From positions 54,471 to 118,470 of the forward strand of contig JAEUWI010000019.1 of assembly GCA_016791475.1 (NCBI GenBank): a stretch of 64,000 nucleotides of DNA, written 5' to 3'. The position numbers and the translations under genes were made by a program. Under the pieces are notes generated by a model. That model saw only the letters and a list, made by a program, of their open reading frames with translations. It was not told the origin of the DNA and did not search any database. Positions within the stretch are counted from its first letter, which is position 1; the number at the start of each line of letters is the position of its first letter. Source of the stretch: Candidatus Hydrogenedentota bacterium. Its GTDB lineage: Bacteria > Hydrogenedentota > Hydrogenedentia > Hydrogenedentales > JAEUWI01. Positions 7,632 to 16,215 of the stretch are shown here, piece by piece.

Positions 7632-8702
7632 ATGCAACAGACGCCCCTGCACGACAGCTACGCCCAGTATGGCGCGAAGGTCGTGGATTTCCACGGCTGG
7701 GCGCTCCCGGTCCAATTTGCGGGCATCATCGAAGAACACCTCCACACCCGCTCGAAAGCCGGGCTTTTCGACTGTTCCCACATGGGCGAATTCGTCTTGA
7801 AGGGGGCTGAGGCGATCGCCGCCTTCGACCGCTTTGTGTTCAGCGATATGATCAACCTCCGCCTCGGTCTCTGCCGCTACAGCGCGATTTTGAACGAACA
7901 AGGCGGTGTAATCGACGACTGCGTGGGCCTGAAACTGGCCGATGACGAACTTTACCTCGTGACCAATGCCGGCCCCCTCGATGAGGTCCACGCCCTTATC
8001 GGTTCCATTCCGGGCGTGGAAAACGTGAGCGACGCTACGGCGAAAATCGACATTCAGGGCCCCCTGGCGCGGGATATCATGCTCGCGAGCGGCTTTGAGG
8101 CCGTCGGCCCCCTGAAATACTGGAACGGCGCCCGCATGACCTGGGAAGGCCAGGAGATCGTGGTCACCCGTGCGGGCTACACCGGCGAAGTGGGCTATGA
8201 GATCTTCGTACCCAATGCCCTGGCCGTGCCGCTCTGGGAGCGCCTGGCCGCCCACCCCGACGTGGCCTGCTGCGGCCTGGGCGCGCGCGACACCCTGCGC
8301 ACCGAGGTGGGCTACCCCCTCAATGGCGAAGATCTGGCTCCGGACAAGTCCCCCCTGGAGTCCGGCATGGACCGTATGGTCAAGTGGGACAAAGACTTCG
8401 TGGGCAAGGCCGCCCTGGAAGCCCAGCGGGACAAGGGCGATCACACGGTGCTGACCGCCATCAAATCAATGGACCGCCGCGCCCCGCGTCATGGCTTCGA
8501 GATCAAGCACAACGGCGAAGTCGTCGGCAAGGTCACCAGCGGCACCTTCGGCCCCAGTGTGGGTGTCGGCGTGGGCCTCGCGGATCTCCCGAAGTCCCTG
8601 TCGGAGCCCGGAATCGCCCTGACGGCGGGCCCGCGCGACCTGCCCATTGAGACGGCCCCCCTGCCGATTTACGCCGCGGGAACGTGCCGGAAAGTATTTT
8701 AA
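7632..8702 (+). CDS. gcvT: Aminomethyltransferase (glycine cleavage T protein)
   Basis: The 356-residue product is full length for GcvT. It takes the aminomethyl group from lipoylated GcvH, releasing ammonia and making 5,10-methylene-tetrahydrofolate. Family landmarks are YGAKVVDFHGWALPVQF at residues 14-30, the SHMGEF segment near residue 52, VTRAGYTGEVGYEIF near 178-192 and GLGARDTLRTEVGYPLNG near 216-233. GGAGG lies 11 bases before the ATG. It is the first gene of the gcv cluster and sits behind the riboswitch candidate. 136 bases separate it from gcvH. Confidence 0.97.
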   Translation: MQQTPLHDSYAQYGAKVVDFHGWALPVQFAGIIEEHLHTRSKAGLFDCSHMGEFVLKGAEAIAAFDRFVFSDMINLRLGLCRYSAILNEQGGVIDDCVGLKLADDELYLVTNAGPLDEVHALIGSIPGVENVSDATAKIDIQGPLARDIMLASGFEAVGPLKYWNGARMTWEGQEIVVTRAGYTGEVGYEIFVPNALAVPLWERLAAHPDVACCGLGARDTLRTEVGYPLNGEDLAPDKSPLESGMDRMVKWDKDFVGKAALEAQRDKGDHTVLTAIKSMDRRAPRHGFEIKHNGEVVGKVTSGTFGPSVGVGVGLADLPKSLSEPGIALTAGPRDLPIETAPLPIYAAGTCRKVF

Positions 8703-8838
8703 GAGCGAACCATGAAAAATGCGCTTGCCAAGGGGGAATAGCGCCATGGTAGTATCCAAGCACCGAATGCATTCAACGGCCCCGGTCGGGTTCTCGCACC
8801 CGGCCCTGCCTGAAATATCGTCGAAAAGCGGAGAATGA

Positions 8839-9228
8839 ATGACCATGAACCCAGAAAACCTCAGGTACACCGAAGAGCACGAATGGATTGCCGAACTGAA
8901 CGGCCAGTATGTGGTCGGCATCACGGACTTTGCCCAGTCCCAGTTGGGCGACATCACCTATGTGGAACTCCCTGAGGTCGGGCGGGTTATCGAGGCCAGC
9001 GAAGAAGCCGCCGTGGTGGAATCCGTCAAGGCCGCGAGCGATATCTATGCGCCCGTGTCCGGTCGGATTTCCGAGGTAAACGACGCTCTGGAATCCCGCC
9101 CCGAGCTGGTCAACAAAGACCCCTACGGCGAAGGCTGGTTCTTCAAGCTCAACGAAGTCGATATCATCGAGTTCGACGCGCTGATGGATATCTCCGCCTA
9201 CCGGACCTACGTGGAATCCTGCTCCTGA
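8839..9228 (+). CDS. gcvH: Glycine cleavage system H protein
   Basis: The 129-residue product carries the lipoyl arm that shuttles the aminomethyl group between the P, T and L proteins. The lipoylated lysine is K64 in ESVKAASD, inside the usual hairpin. NLRYTEEHEW near the start and NKDPYGEGW near residue 95 are family landmarks. The start may be the ATG at 8839 or the in-frame one at 8845 (MNPENL); AGCGGAGAATG upstream serves either. It lies between gcvT and gcvPA. Lipoylation probably relies on the ligase-like gene at 12185. Confidence 0.97.
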   Translation: MTMNPENLRYTEEHEWIAELNGQYVVGITDFAQSQLGDITYVELPEVGRVIEASEEAAVVESVKAASDIYAPVSGRISEVNDALESRPELVNKDPYGEGWFFKLNEVDIIEFDALMDISAYRTYVESCS

Positions 9229-9279
9229 TAAAGCGGGACTTTCTCCCCGAGTACCTTCCCATCCCTATTGTTCACGGCA

Positions 9280-9299
9280 CAGGCGCGCTGCGGCGCCTG
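9280..9299. other. GC-rich hairpin between gcvH and gcvPA
   Basis: CAGGCGC and GCGCCTG form a perfect 7-bp stem around a 6-base loop. No T-run follows, so it is not a classical terminator. It lies in the 151-base gap between gcvH and gcvPA and could tune transcript stability or expression of the downstream genes. Confidence 0.4.
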
Positions 9300-9379
9300 A
9301 CCGTATCACCCACCCGCCGTCCTGCTGGACGGCTGCGGCCCGCTCCCCTGGACCGGCCCGCGCAGGAGCTTGTAATTTC

Positions 9380-10666
9380 ATGAGTTGGATCCCCGCAACC
9401 GAAGCCGACCAGCGGGAAATGCTGGCGGCCATCGGGGTTGATTCCGTCGAGGCGCTCTTTGGCAGCATTCCCGCAGCCCTGCGCATGAAGTCCTGGGATA
9501 TCCCCGCGGGCATGTCGGAAATGGCGGTGCGCAATCACGTCGCGTCGCTGGCCGGTCAAAACCGCGTGGACCACACCTCCTTTCTCGGCGGTGGCTACTA
9601 TGACCACTATATCCCGGCGGCGGTGGATGCCCTTTCGGGCCGTAGCGAGTTCTACACAGCCTACACGCCCTACCAGCCTGAAACTTCTCAGGGGACGCTC
9701 CAGAGCATCTATGAGTACCAATCGGCCATGTGTCGCCTGACGGGTATGGAATTCGCCAACGCGTCGTTGTACGACGGCGGCACGGCGGTATTCGAAGCGG
9801 CGACGATGTCGGTCCGCATCGCTCGGAAAAACAAGATCGTGGTTCATCCCTCGTTGAACCCGGTCTACCGGAAAATGCTTGAAACCCACGCCGCCAATCT
9901 GGAACTCGACATCGTCACCGGCGACGACCCGACGGACGCCGCCTGTGTGATCGTGCAGAATCCCAGCTTCCTCGGCACCGTGGCGGATTTCACCGATCTG
10001 GCGGCAAAATGCCACGCCGCCGGTGCGTTGCTCGTGGTTTCTTTCTACCCGGTTTCTCTGGGCCTGCTGAAGACACCGGGCGAGATGGGCGCGGATATCG
10101 CCATCGCCGAAGGCCAGTCCCTCGGCTTGCCCCTCGGTTTCGGCGGCCCCTACCTCGGCATCATGGCGACGCGCAAGGATCACGTGCGCAAGATGCCCGG
10201 ACGTATTGCGGGCGAGACCCAGGATAAGGACGGACGGCGCGGTTTCGTGCTCACCTTGCAGGCGCGCGAACAGCACATCCGCCGCACCAAGGCCATGTCC
10301 AACATTTGCTCGAACCAGGCCCTGTGTGCGCTCCGCGCCCTGATTCACCTCTCCCTCTGGGGCAAAGAAGGCTTCAAAGACGTGGCCATCGCGTGTCATT
10401 CCAAGGCGGAGTACCTGAAGAAGCAGCTTGGCTTCGCCACGATTCTCAACGAGGGCCCGACCTTCAACGAGTTCGCCGTACGCCTTCCGAAGAGCGCCCG
10501 CACGGTTGCCGCTGCGATGCTCGACGCCGGTTTTGTCGCCGGTCTGCCTCTGGCCGATGTAGGCGCGGGTGAAGAGAACGACCTGCTCATCGCGGTCACC
10601 GAAAAGCGCACGAAAGAAGAAATAGACGCCTTCGCCAAGGCGCTGGAGACCGCGTCATGCAGTTGA
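9380..10666 (+). CDS. gcvPA: Glycine dehydrogenase (decarboxylating) subunit 1, P protein alpha part
   Basis: The 428-residue product is the N-terminal half of the split P protein, which with GcvPB forms the pyridoxal-phosphate enzyme that decarboxylates glycine and transfers aminomethylene to GcvH. Landmarks are FLGGGYYDHYIPAAVD near residue 70, YTAYTPYQPETSQGTLQSIY near 94-113 and GRIAGETQDKDGRRGFVLTLQ near 275. AGGAG stands 11 bases upstream of the ATG. The stop overlaps the gcvPB start by 10 bases, consistent with equal expression of the two subunits. The split form is common outside Proteobacteria. Confidence 0.97.
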   Translation: MSWIPATEADQREMLAAIGVDSVEALFGSIPAALRMKSWDIPAGMSEMAVRNHVASLAGQNRVDHTSFLGGGYYDHYIPAAVDALSGRSEFYTAYTPYQPETSQGTLQSIYEYQSAMCRLTGMEFANASLYDGGTAVFEAATMSVRIARKNKIVVHPSLNPVYRKMLETHAANLELDIVTGDDPTDAACVIVQNPSFLGTVADFTDLAAKCHAAGALLVVSFYPVSLGLLKTPGEMGADIAIAEGQSLGLPLGFGGPYLGIMATRKDHVRKMPGRIAGETQDKDGRRGFVLTLQAREQHIRRTKAMSNICSNQALCALRALIHLSLWGKEGFKDVAIACHSKAEYLKKQLGFATILNEGPTFNEFAVRLPKSARTVAAAMLDAGFVAGLPLADVGAGEENDLLIAVTEKRTKEEIDAFAKALETASCS

Positions 10667-12096
10667 TTTACGAAAAGTCCAAGCCCGGTCGCCGCGCCAT
10701 CACGCTGGACGCGCTGGACGTGCCCCAGAGCAGTCTTCCCGCCGATCTCTGCCGCAAGGAAGACGCCGCACTCCCGGAAATGGCCGAAATCGATGTGGTG
10801 CGTCACTTCACCCACCTGTCCCAGCGCAACGTGGGCATCGACGACACCTTTTACCCGCTCGGCTCGTGCACGATGAAGTACAACCCGAAGATTGCCGAAG
10901 TGGCGGCTGCCGAACCGGGCATGGCGCGTCTCCACCCCCACTTTTCGTCTAGCTCGGTCTATGAAGGCAACGTCCAGGGCGCCTATGCGCTGATCTATGA
11001 GCTGGAGCGCCAGCTCGCGGAAGTCGCGGGCATGAAGGCCGCCAGCCTCCAGCCCATCGCGGGGGCCCACGGCGAATTGACCGGCACGCTGCTCATGGCG
11101 GCCTATCACAAGGACAAGGGCAACGCCCACAAAGACACGATCATCATCCCCGACAACGCCCACGGCACCAATCCCGCCAGCGCGGTGATGGCGGGTTTCA
11201 AAGTCGTTGAAATCCCGTCGGACGTGGACGGCACGATCCACTTGGACACCTTTGAAAAGGCCCTTACGGACAACGTGGCCGGCATCATGATGACCTGCCC
11301 GAATACCCACGGCCTCTTTGAGAAAGATGTAGCCAGGATCGCGGCCCTCGCCCACTCGAAGGACGCCCTGCTCTACTACGACGGCGCAAACCTGAACGCA
11401 ATCGTGGGCCAGTGTCGCCCTGGCGATCTCGGCTTCGACGTAATGCACTACAATCTGCACAAGACCTTCGCCACACCCCATGGCATGGGCGGACCCGGCT
11501 GCGGACCCGTGGGCGTGGGTGAGCGCCTCCTGCCCTACCTCCCCGGACCTCGGGTCGTGAAGGCGGAGGGGGGCTTCACGCTGGCCGCGCCGGAAAAGAG
11601 TATCGGACGCGTGGCCGCCTTCTTTGGCAACTTCCTTATCGCCGTGCGCGCCTATGCCTACCTGCGCCACTACGGCGATGCGGGCCTCAAGGAAGTCAGC
11701 CGCAACGCCGTGCTCAATGCCAACTACATCTACGCGAAGCTGAAGCACGCCTACAAGCCCGCCTTCCCCGGCAATTTCATGCACGAGTGCATCTTCAGCG
11801 CCACGCCCCAGGCCGATTTGGGCGTTCACGCCATCGACATCGCGAAAGCCCTCCTCGACATGGGCTACCACGCGCCCACGATTTATTTCCCGCTTACGGT
11901 CAAAGAGTGCATCATGATCGAGCCCACGGAAACAGAGTCGAAGGAAACGCTGGACGCCTTCTGCGACGCCATGCTGCTGATCGCGGAAAAGGCCAAGAGC
12001 GATCCCGAAAGCCTGAACGCCGCCCCGGTGACGACGCCCGTGGGTCGCCTGGACGAGGTAAAGGCCGCAAAAGACCTGAACTGCGCGTGTTTGTAA
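10657..12096 (+). CDS. gcvPB: Glycine dehydrogenase (decarboxylating) subunit 2, P protein beta part
   Basis: The 479-residue product carries the cofactor lysine of the P protein: K269 in NLHKTFATPHGMGGPG. Other landmarks are YPLGSCTMKYNPK near residue 66 and IIPDNAHGTNPASA near 163-176. The gene overlaps gcvPA by 10 bases and ends with the usual C-L tail. The L protein (dihydrolipoyl dehydrogenase) is not encoded here, so it must be supplied from elsewhere, as is common because it is shared with other complexes. Confidence 0.97.
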   Translation: MQLIYEKSKPGRRAITLDALDVPQSSLPADLCRKEDAALPEMAEIDVVRHFTHLSQRNVGIDDTFYPLGSCTMKYNPKIAEVAAAEPGMARLHPHFSSSSVYEGNVQGAYALIYELERQLAEVAGMKAASLQPIAGAHGELTGTLLMAAYHKDKGNAHKDTIIIPDNAHGTNPASAVMAGFKVVEIPSDVDGTIHLDTFEKALTDNVAGIMMTCPNTHGLFEKDVARIAALAHSKDALLYYDGANLNAIVGQCRPGDLGFDVMHYNLHKTFATPHGMGGPGCGPVGVGERLLPYLPGPRVVKAEGGFTLAAPEKSIGRVAAFFGNFLIAVRAYAYLRHYGDAGLKEVSRNAVLNANYIYAKLKHAYKPAFPGNFMHECIFSATPQADLGVHAIDIAKALLDMGYHAPTIYFPLTVKECIMIEPTETESKETLDAFCDAMLLIAEKAKSDPESLNAAPVTTPVGRLDEVKAAKDLNCACL

Positions 12097-12104
12097 GAAG
12101 AAGA

Positions 12105-12172
12105 TTGGACGGATAGGACCGATAGGACCGATTTTATCGCCCCCATCAGTCCTATCCGTCGTATCGGTCCTG
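12105..12172. repeat. Short direct/inverted repeat between gcvPB and the lipoate ligase gene
   Basis: GGACGGATAGGACCGATAGGACCGAT (a repeated 10-base unit GGATAGGACC-type) is followed by an inverted counterpart containing GTCCTATCCG and ATCGGTCCTGG. The two halves can pair into an imperfect hairpin around ATTTTATCGCCCCCATCA. It may act as a weak terminator or be a remnant of a dispersed repeat. No T-run follows. Confidence 0.5.
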
Positions 12173-12184
12173 GAAGTCCCGCCC

Positions 12185-12907
12185 ATGCGCCTGATCCACT
12201 ACAGCCACCCCGACCCCGCAACGAACCTTGCGCTCGAAGAGGTGCTGCTGGACGAAGTTGAGCAGGGGCGCCAGCCCGACACGCTGCGCTTCTGGGAGAG
12301 CCCCGTCCCTTTCGTGGTATTGGGAACGGCCCAGGTGCTCGCGGAGGAGGTCAACGAGCCCCACTGCGTGGCCGATGGCGTGCCCATCATGCGGCGCTGT
12401 ACGGCGGGCGGCTGCGTGCTCCAGGGGCCCGGCTCCTTCAACTACGCGTTATTCCTGACCTACGAGTCCTTTCCCGAGGTGGCCTCCCTCCACGCCTCCT
12501 ACCGCTTCATCCTGGGCAAGGTCTGCGCCGCCCTGGCCACGCTGGGCATCGAAGCATCCCACCAGGGCATTTCCGATATCGCCATCGGCGGCTTGAAGGT
12601 TTCGGGCAACGCCCAGCGTCGTCGTCGCCGCGCCCTGCTCCACCACGGCACCCTCCTCTACCGTGCCGATGCCGCCGCCATCAGCCGCTACATCCGCGAA
12701 CCCGCCGATCGCCCCGACTACCGGGGCGCCCGGCGTCATGACGAATTCGTGACGTCGCTGCCCACCCAGCCGGAGCCCCTGGCACGGGCCTTGAGCGCGA
12801 CCTGCGGCCCCGTGGAGACTTCCACCCTCACACCGGATGAAATGAGTCGAGGGGAAGCCCTGGCACGGGAAAAATACGGCCAAGTTCATTGGATCCGGCG
12901 TCGCTAA
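12185..12907 (+). CDS. Lipoate-protein ligase / octanoyltransferase family protein (LplA-like)
   Basis: The 240-residue product has the BPL_LplA_LipB fold. The ligand loop RRCTAGGCVLQGPGSFNYAL (about residues 62-81) is the cyanobacterial/PVC variant of RRxSGGGxVxH. The catalytic-type lysine lies in GGLKVSGNAQ (about residue 138), followed by an unusual run of five arginines, then HHGTLLY. Such enzymes attach lipoate or octanoate to H protein or E2 domains. Its position directly behind gcvPB suggests GcvH is a substrate, but whether it uses lipoyl-AMP or octanoyl-ACP is not decided by sequence alone. It lacks the C-terminal accessory domain of E. coli LplA. Confidence 0.85.
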   Translation: MRLIHYSHPDPATNLALEEVLLDEVEQGRQPDTLRFWESPVPFVVLGTAQVLAEEVNEPHCVADGVPIMRRCTAGGCVLQGPGSFNYALFLTYESFPEVASLHASYRFILGKVCAALATLGIEASHQGISDIAIGGLKVSGNAQRRRRRALLHHGTLLYRADAAAISRYIREPADRPDYRGARRHDEFVTSLPTQPEPLARALSATCGPVETSTLTPDEMSRGEALAREKYGQVHWIRRR

Positions 12908-13012
12908 TCGGGCTTTTCCCGCAGGATTGCCCAGGAAGTTTCAGGACCGCTCAGAATTCGTCTTTATCGCATTTGATTGACGGATTGCCCCCCCCTTTGC
13001 TACCATCCCTAT

Positions 13013-13681
13013 GTGGCAAAATCTGCATACAGTCCAGCAAAACGATTCGCCGCCGCCCTCATTGTCGGGGCGGTTCTTGGCGCCGTTTCCGGGACCGTGA
13101 TCAAGAGCACGACCGCCCTGCGGGAAGCCCCATCGACACCGCCCGGCGACACCGAAAATCCTGAAACGGGGGGCGCCCCGGCGGCTCCCGAATCGGTCGA
13201 GAGCGGGGCGGCCTGGCAGTATGCACTGGCCTGCCGCGAAGGAAACTGGGCGAAGGTGGTGGAGTTGACCTACTGGATGAAAGATCGCCTGAACTTTGTG
13301 CTCGAAACCGACGGCGCCGGCGCGGTGCCCGCCGAGAAAGACCGGCTCATGGATGAGTTGGGATTGCGCACGGTCGCGGACAATCGCCTGGTGGACGAGG
13401 GCGTGGAAGATCAGTACGTATTCTCGCCGGGCTCCGAGATCGCCTATGAATCGGTGGATTCGGGGCGGGACGATCTGGATGGGCCCGTGGCGCGCCGCAC
13501 CTGGCTTAAGGTGACTTACCCCGCGCGGGAGAAGGCGCTGCTGGACAAGGACGGCCTGCCCATCCGTTCGCTGCGGGTGGGAATTAACGTGTCCACCGAT
13601 GGGCACGTCCTTAAAGGGAACGTTATTGGCAATCTGGACATTGATTGGGAGTCCATCATGTACGATTGGCCGCTACGATAA
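13013..13681 (+). CDS. Membrane-anchored protein of unknown function
   Basis: The product is 222 residues from a GTG at 13013 (VAKSAYSPAKRFAAALIVGA). The open frame extends upstream to a TTG at 12977, but that would add only MTDCPPLCYHPY before the natural start. Residues 11-29 form one transmembrane anchor with GAVLGAVSG, then comes a Pro/Thr/Glu linker, then an acidic folded part of about 150 residues rich in W and Y (EGNWAKVVELTYWMKDRL). It shares a transcript with the zinc-ribbon gene 11 bases downstream. No family is recognised. The outside-facing domain and the cell-wall genes further down hint at an envelope role. Confidence 0.6.
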   Translation: MAKSAYSPAKRFAAALIVGAVLGAVSGTVIKSTTALREAPSTPPGDTENPETGGAPAAPESVESGAAWQYALACREGNWAKVVELTYWMKDRLNFVLETDGAGAVPAEKDRLMDELGLRTVADNRLVDEGVEDQYVFSPGSEIAYESVDSGRDDLDGPVARRTWLKVTYPAREKALLDKDGLPIRSLRVGINVSTDGHVLKGNVIGNLDIDWESIMYDWPLR

Positions 13682-13692
13682 GGAAAACTGCC

Positions 13693-14115
13693 ATGCCCCT
13701 AGCAAGCTGTGGACGATGCGGAAAAATGTTCAATAAGGTCACGGCCAACGTGTGCTCCGCCTGTGTGGAGGCCGAGGAACTGGACTACGAGAAGATCCGC
13801 GATGTCATCGCCCAGAACGAGAACATGAACGCCGAACAGGTCGCCGAAGCCGCGGAGGTGGACGTAGCCGTGGTGCGCCGCATCATCGGCGAAGGCCGCG
13901 TCGCCATGGTCAGCCTGGGCGAAGTGCCCAAGTGCGGCAAGTGTGGCGCGCCCGCCATCAGTATCACCAAGAAGCTCTGCCAGGCCTGCCTGGAGCGCCT
14001 GAATGCGGAAGTGTCCAAGGCCCAGTCCCAGATCAAGCTCGACAAGAAAAAAGAGGTCCAGATCGGCGCATACGACAACAGCGCGCGCAAGGCCTTCGAG
14101 GCCAAGCGCAAGTAG
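13693..14115 (+). CDS. YvyF-like zinc-ribbon and helix-turn-helix protein
   Basis: The 140-residue product begins MPLASCGRCGKMFNKVTANV and has two C-x-x-C pairs at the N-terminus (CGRC, CSAC) and two in the second half (CGKC, CQAC). Between them is a helical segment NAEQVAEAAEVDVAVVRRII resembling a small MerR-type helix-turn-helix. This arrangement matches the YvyF/TIGR03826 'flagellar operon protein' family of Firmicutes and similar unnamed proteins in PVC genomes. No flagellar gene is present here, so that name is only descriptive. The C-terminal tail is basic. A regulatory or nucleic-acid-binding role is inferred. Confidence 0.65.
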   Translation: MPLASCGRCGKMFNKVTANVCSACVEAEELDYEKIRDVIAQNENMNAEQVAEAAEVDVAVVRRIIGEGRVAMVSLGEVPKCGKCGAPAISITKKLCQACLERLNAEVSKAQSQIKLDKKKEVQIGAYDNSARKAFEAKRK

Positions 14116-14178
14116 CCTGCGTTGCGCATGGCGACGCCGTCATGCTCCGGTTGTGAGCCTGTTGGAAGGTAGCATAGC

Positions 14179-14337
14179 ATGACAAATAGAGATAAGGTTG
14201 GCGCGGCTGTTATGATTGGGCTGTTCGCGATTTTTTTCGCGGTACTCTACTGGACCATCAAGCCGCCCGCGAGCAGCCCCGGTAGCTTCAAGAACAATGT
14301 CATTATCGAGCAGCGCGTCAAGAATCTGAATAAATAG
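14179..14337 (+). CDS. 52-residue single-pass membrane protein
   Basis: The ATG at 14179 follows GGAAGG about 11 bases upstream. The product MTNRDKVGAAVMIGLFAIFF... has one hydrophobic segment (residues 9-26, ending LYWTI), a P-P-A-S-S-P-G hinge and a basic 20-residue tail. It lies 63 bases after the zinc-ribbon gene and 16 bases before the amidase gene, so it is probably part of the same transcript. Function is unknown. A small scaffold for envelope enzymes is one possibility. Confidence 0.6.
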   Translation: MTNRDKVGAAVMIGLFAIFFAVLYWTIKPPASSPGSFKNNVIIEQRVKNLNK

Positions 14338-14353
14338 CCGGTAACCTCCCCAA

Positions 14354-15553
14354 ATGCCCCTGAAACCCTACGCCATAGCCGGGCGATTTATCGCGCTGGC
14401 CCTGTTTTCCTGCCTGCTTTGCGCCCGAATGGCCTGGGGCGATGAGCAGAAGATCGACGTGACCCGAAACGGCGTCACGACCACGCTCGTGCTCCCGGAG
14501 TATACGAGCCAGGGCGTTCCCTATGCCTCGCTCGCCGATCTGGCGCGGCAATTGGGCGGCACGACGGAGGTGGACGCGGCCCGCGCAGCCATGCAACTGG
14601 GCGAGACCCGGGCGGAAGTGGGTCTGAACGACGTGGCCGTCCAGCGCGGTGGCGAGTCCTTTTCCCTCATTCATCCCGTCCTTCCCTATCAAAACGACGC
14701 CCTCATCGCCATGTCCGATGTGGTCCGTTTCCTTCGGGAAGGTTACGGCATGGGTACGCCCGAGAATCCGCCCGCGACTTCGGCCCTCGCCATGCCCGCC
14801 GAGGAAGCGCCCCTCGATTCGGTGGCCCCCGAAGCCCCCTCGACATCCCCCCTGCCCGAATCCGAACTCATGGAGGCGGCGGACCTGGAATCCATCGCCC
14901 CCGCGTCCGACACCCTGGAAGACGCCCCCCTGGAGTCGGTGGCGCCCGTCGCCGCCGCGCCCGAGCCCATGCCCAGCGGGATTGCCGTCGTGGCGATTGA
15001 TCCGGGCCACGGCGGTGAAGACACGGGCGTCGTCGGCGCCACGGGGTTGACCGAGAAGGATGTGTGCCTCGCCATCGCTTCCGGCGTCAGCCGCATCCTG
15101 GTTGAAAAATATGGCCTCGCCACCGTGCTCACCCGGGAGGGCGACGAGGTGCGCACCGCACAGAATCGCGCCGACACGCTGGGCAGCCGCCGAGCGGGAC
15201 TGGTCGTGAGTATCCATGTCGGCGCGAGCTACGCGGCGGAGGCGGTGGGACCGGCGCTGTTCGCACACTCGGCGGCGGGCGCGTCCCGAGCCTCCCTCGG
15301 TGTGGCCCGCACCCTTTCCGAAACCGTCGCGGGCGTCTCCGCCCCTTCTACCCCGATCGTCCATGAGGCGGCGCTGGGCCTCCTTCGCGGAAGCACCATT
15401 CCCGGCGTGCTGGTGGAGGTCGGCAACCTGGCGAATCCGATTGAGGAAGCCCGCCTGGCCGACCCCCAATACCAGGAACAACTGGCGGCGGCCCTGGCCG
15501 CCGGCATCAACCAGGCCCTTGGACGGCCCGAACCCGGGGGAGCCGCGCAATGA
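14354..15553 (+). CDS. N-acetylmuramoyl-L-alanine amidase (Amidase_3) with N-terminal stalk-binding-like domain
   Basis: The product is 399 residues with a signal peptide ending near residue 31 (ARMAWG). Residues 35-135 resemble a copper-amine-oxidase-N-like domain (VLPEYTSQGVPYASLADLAR), followed by a Pro/Glu-rich linker at about 137-210. The catalytic domain starts at VVAIDPGHGGEDTG (about residue 213). The Zn ligands are the histidine of DPGHGG, the glutamate of LTEKD and the histidine of SIHVGAS, and the catalytic glutamate lies in VLVEVGNLAN. It cuts the bond between MurNAc and the peptide stem in the periplasm, as AmiC-type enzymes do at division. The stop overlaps the next start (ATGA). 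Confidence 0.92.
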   Translation: MPLKPYAIAGRFIALALFSCLLCARMAWGDEQKIDVTRNGVTTTLVLPEYTSQGVPYASLADLARQLGGTTEVDAARAAMQLGETRAEVGLNDVAVQRGGESFSLIHPVLPYQNDALIAMSDVVRFLREGYGMGTPENPPATSALAMPAEEAPLDSVAPEAPSTSPLPESELMEAADLESIAPASDTLEDAPLESVAPVAAAPEPMPSGIAVVAIDPGHGGEDTGVVGATGLTEKDVCLAIASGVSRILVEKYGLATVLTREGDEVRTAQNRADTLGSRRAGLVVSIHVGASYAAEAVGPALFAHSAAGASRASLGVARTLSETVAGVSAPSTPIVHEAALGLLRGSTIPGVLVEVGNLANPIEEARLADPQYQEQLAAALAAGINQALGRPEPGGAAQ

Positions 15554-16206
15554 GCCGGAACTTTCGCATGACCGTCATTCAGAAATTCGTCCTCTCGATT
15601 TGGGCGATAGGCACGTTGATATTGCTCTTCGTGGTTGTATTGCTGGTGCGGGAAATTGCCGCGAACGGCCGCGACCCCATCGGGGCCTTCCAACTGGCCG
15701 AAGAACCCCAGGCCGAGCGGGCCCCCGCCGCGCGGACAACCTCCGTGGGAACACGCGAGGTGAGCCTTTATTTTTCGTCGCCGGATGGGCGCAGCCTCAC
15801 CACGGAAAAACGGGTGCTGGCTTTTTCAAACGCCACGGTGGAGAACTGCAAGGCCGTGCTGGACGCCCTCATTGAGGGACCCCAGACCGGCGGAAGCCCG
15901 ATCCTCCCGAAGACGGTCAAGGTCAAGTCCCTCTTTCTGCTCGAAGGGGGCGAACTGGTCATCAATTTCTCCCGCGAACTCCAGTCCGAGCATGCGCGAT
16001 TCAGCAGCGCCGCCCTGGAAAGTCTGATGGTCCAGGGAATAGTTCAGTCCGTGGCGCAGGCCGCGGTACACGAAGGAGAAGGGCCCCGGGTCAGCCGGGT
16101 CCGCTTCCTGATCGAGGATGCCCCGCCCACCGAGGCCTTTCCCGCCCACATTGATTTGGACGAGCCCGTGGCGCCCGACGCGCGCTGGCTCACCGCCCAG
16201 AATTGA
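15550..16206 (+). CDS. GerMN-domain membrane-anchored protein
   Basis: The product is 218 residues with one N-terminal transmembrane segment (residues 10-33, ALLxxxFVVVLL type). The GerMN domain follows: EVSLYFSSPDGRSL, then LDALIEGPQTGG and VKVKSLFLLEGGELVINFS. GerMN domains occur in spore-germination and cell-wall-binding proteins and often sit beside amidases. The gene starts inside the amidase stop (ATGA), so translational coupling is likely. A periplasmic wall-associated role with the amidase is inferred. Confidence 0.85.
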   Translation: MSRNFRMTVIQKFVLSIWAIGTLILLFVVVLLVREIAANGRDPIGAFQLAEEPQAERAPAARTTSVGTREVSLYFSSPDGRSLTTEKRVLAFSNATVENCKAVLDALIEGPQTGGSPILPKTVKVKSLFLLEGGELVINFSRELQSEHARFSSAALESLMVQGIVQSVAQAAVHEGEGPRVSRVRFLIEDAPPTEAFPAHIDLDEPVAPDARWLTAQN

Positions 16207-16215
16207 GTGCAAACC

